Shown here: in pieces, positions 61,841 to 64,000 of the stretch
Position numbering within the stretch: the first letter of the stretch is position 1
Layout of the letters: each line of letters begins with the position of its first letter
Assembly: GCA_958496175.1 (NCBI GenBank)
Contig: OY292276.1
Location: 49,799,080-49,863,079, forward strand
Source: Sisyra terminalis
Lineage: Eukaryota; Arthropoda; Insecta; Neuroptera; Sisyridae
Reading direction: 5' to 3'
DNA: 64,000 nucleotides
Notes under the pieces: model-generated
What the model saw: only the letters and a program-made list of their open reading frames with translations
What the model was told of the DNA's origin: nothing
Database searches by the model: none
Translations under genes and position numbers: made by a program

Positions 61841-64000
61841 TTTTTTTTTTCAGTTAAATACAATTTTCGCAATAACAAAATGTTATTTGTTTTAATAGTG
61901 AATTGCCCATCTTTGGTAATTTTATTCTTTTCTGATTAATTAGAGTTCTTTTGTATTATGTCCTAGAAGGACTAATATATCCCAGCGTTCTTCCTAGTCT
62001 TTGATGATAATTTTTCCGATTTGCCTGCGTTTTTTTTTAGTTGAATTAAAATGAACCCAATTTATTAGATATACCTATATTGTTGTTTTTTGCAGTTTCA
62101 AGTTTATTAGTAATATGTTTAAATTTCAATATGGCGTTTGGTATTTTCATTAGAATTTTTCATATTCAGAAAAAAAAATTCTCTGTTTTATTTTTTTTTT
62201 TTTGGTAAACCATCTACTTGTACATTCAATAGTTAAATATGGTTTTTAGGAAGGTCGTTTGGTAATAAAGTCTGAAACGAAAAATATTTGCACAACATTG
62301 CTTATCAAAGTATTGATATCAACTATATTAATGAACACTTGGAAAATGTGATATTTAATACTAAAAATTATATAAAAAACCGAAGAAATTTTTTCATTAC
62401 TATTTCTAATTAAAAGTTTGAATCAACGCTCAATTTAATTAAGTGTTCATTTAAGTTTTAGTTGAATTATGCATTTCCACGAAATTATTTCATATTGCCC
62501 TTGAAATTATCAAAATCATAAAAAACTTTTTTTTTTAATTTCATTTCATAAAACTATTTGAAGAGGATGTTTTCTTTTAGGAAAGTAAAAATTTATTATT
62601 TTTTCTGATAAATAATTGAAAGGATATCCTTTATTGAATTGATGACTATTAGTTTATTAAACATTTAAGATATAATAAATTAGAAGAATTTAAAAACGAT
62701 AAATTCAATTGATTATACTCTTTTTATTAAGTGATTCAATCTAGAAAATATTTAAGCAATTTACTGTTGAAATAAAAATTTAATAGGTTTTAGGCCATCA
62801 GAGATATCTATTTATCAAAATAAATCCAGAAATACATTGATTATATAGTTTATAATAATTGTTTTTGATGTATTTCTTTTCTTTTCTTTAAATTTATGAA
62901 AAAAAAATCTTTTGGTTTTCATAATATTTACTTATTAAATGAATTGCTTTTCTATCAATATATTAATACTAGGAAGGTCCGATTCCATTGCAGATGCTAA
63001 CTTCTCTCATCTTCCCCTGCACGTCCTGCTTTCTTATGTGATGTATTCCTATTGAATCTTCTGATTCATAAAAATAAATGTAGGAAATGACAAAAAATTG
63101 TTTATATAATAGAATACTTTAATATTGTACCGGTATAACTTAGACAGTATGATCCAGAAGGGTATGATTTTCTTAAACAACCTCATTGATTAAATTGCTT
63201 TATGAAGTTCTTTTTTTTGAATGTTTTTTTTTTATCTAAAAAATTTGAATTTTGTAGAAAAATCAAATGGTACCTAATCGAAAAATCTTAGATACTGTTA
63301 CTAAGCAAAGTTCTTAGACGGTTTTTTTTTATACATTATCCGGAATTCAGTATATCACTGAGATGTAGATTAGAGTGAATTTTGCCATAAAACTGACAAA
63401 AATATATTGATTGTCATGGATCCCCACTTTCCTAAGTATTTTTCTTACTCAGCCAATTAAGTTTGAACTGGCATAAATATCCCAATGGAAAGGATATGAA
63501 AATTCGACAAATTGGGGGAAAATAATGATATAAATTTAACATTGGGCTTATGGAGCACATTTACTCTTGTGTACAATTCAATGCTGTATAGAGTTTAAAG
63601 TTTAAAACCTTAGATTTTTAATTTTATGTGAAATAATGTCTCTTTACTGGGGGAAAAAAGTTGCTCAGCCAATACCCTCTTATTTATAATAATTCATTAT
63701 ATAAATTTCCCAAAAAGCAAAGGAGTATCACCGGTTTTTCTTAATTCTTTTCCTGTTTGTGAAACTGAGCTACCGTTCTATTGGACGGTTCTGGTGTCTG
63801 TGGGGGGCGATACTACATCCGTTGGGAAAAATTAATTTAAACTAATAGAAATTGTATACGTAAAATACATGAAATACTATGATCCTTTTAAAACTTATTA
63901 ACCTTTAGTATTAGGGGTACCTACCGGAAAAGAATGCCGTTTTTTCAATGAAAGATTTGAATGCTCATTTTTTTTATTCATCAAATAATATTAAAAAATA

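Larger units (their letters stand above)
60195..64000. other. Non-coding stretch, probably the first coding intron of the LAPTM4-like gene
   Basis: No exon could be recognised. It includes a dispersed repeat (60715-60830) and the foldback element at 61498-61840. The rest is AT-rich with no visible structure. Confidence 0.5.

Overview
The window is nuclear DNA from an AT-rich insect genome. The genes have spliceosomal introns with GT..AG borders, and many introns are only 55-65 bp. Coding exons sit in long AT-rich noncoding stretches full of short non-autonomous transposons. The protein set (KLHL18, syntaxin-12/13, IMPACT, SFT2, LAPTM4 and BTBD11/ABTB relatives, plus THAP and Myb/SANT-like proteins) is metazoan, and the D-altritol/arabinitol-dehydrogenase-like protein fits insects. 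I cannot name the order from sequence alone. No bacterial operon, CRISPR array, rRNA gene or functional tRNA gene is present.

Layout, left to right. At 3.8-10.5 kb (+) are eight exons of an ankyrin-BTB protein of the BTBD11/ABTB type; its 5' end lies outside the window. At 14.1-16.4 kb (-) is a complete four-exon syntaxin-12/13 SNARE. At 16.8-19.1 kb (-) is a complete six-exon IMPACT homologue. At 21.8-24.6 kb (+) is a four-exon THAP zinc-finger protein. At 26.5-28.1 kb (+) is a protein with three Myb/SANT-like repeats. At 32.4-35.9 kb (+) is a 1169-residue helical orphan in one coding exon. At 40.0-43.2 kb (+) is SFT2, whose second intron holds a Tc1 relic. A 95-residue Lys-rich ORF lies at 43.6 kb (-). 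A divergent citramalyl-CoA lyase (CLYBL) homologue is at 44.8-46.0 kb (-), and a 78-residue single-pass membrane ORF at 46.7 kb (-). A zinc-dependent medium-chain dehydrogenase (MDR) is at 48.4-50.3 kb (-). KLHL18 is at 53.7-56.8 kb (+). The first coding exon of an LAPTM4-like gene is at 60.1 kb (+), with the rest beyond the window.

The genes are independent transcription units and do not form a pathway. Several products act in endolysosomal or Golgi trafficking (syntaxin-12/13, SFT2, LAPTM4-like), but I draw no functional link from their proximity.

The repeat landscape is the distinctive part. It includes four copies of a pogo-type MITE, three copies of a tRNA-derived SINE (one interrupted by a second element), several long foldback elements (one with two identical 103-bp arms), and two TTAA-flanked ~0.7-kb elements. 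There are also palindromic elements whose arms carry hammerhead-ribozyme-like cores, a Tc1 DD34E pseudogene with nested terminal repeats, an RTE-type LINE tail, and two ~0.3-0.5 kb tandem duplications inside introns.
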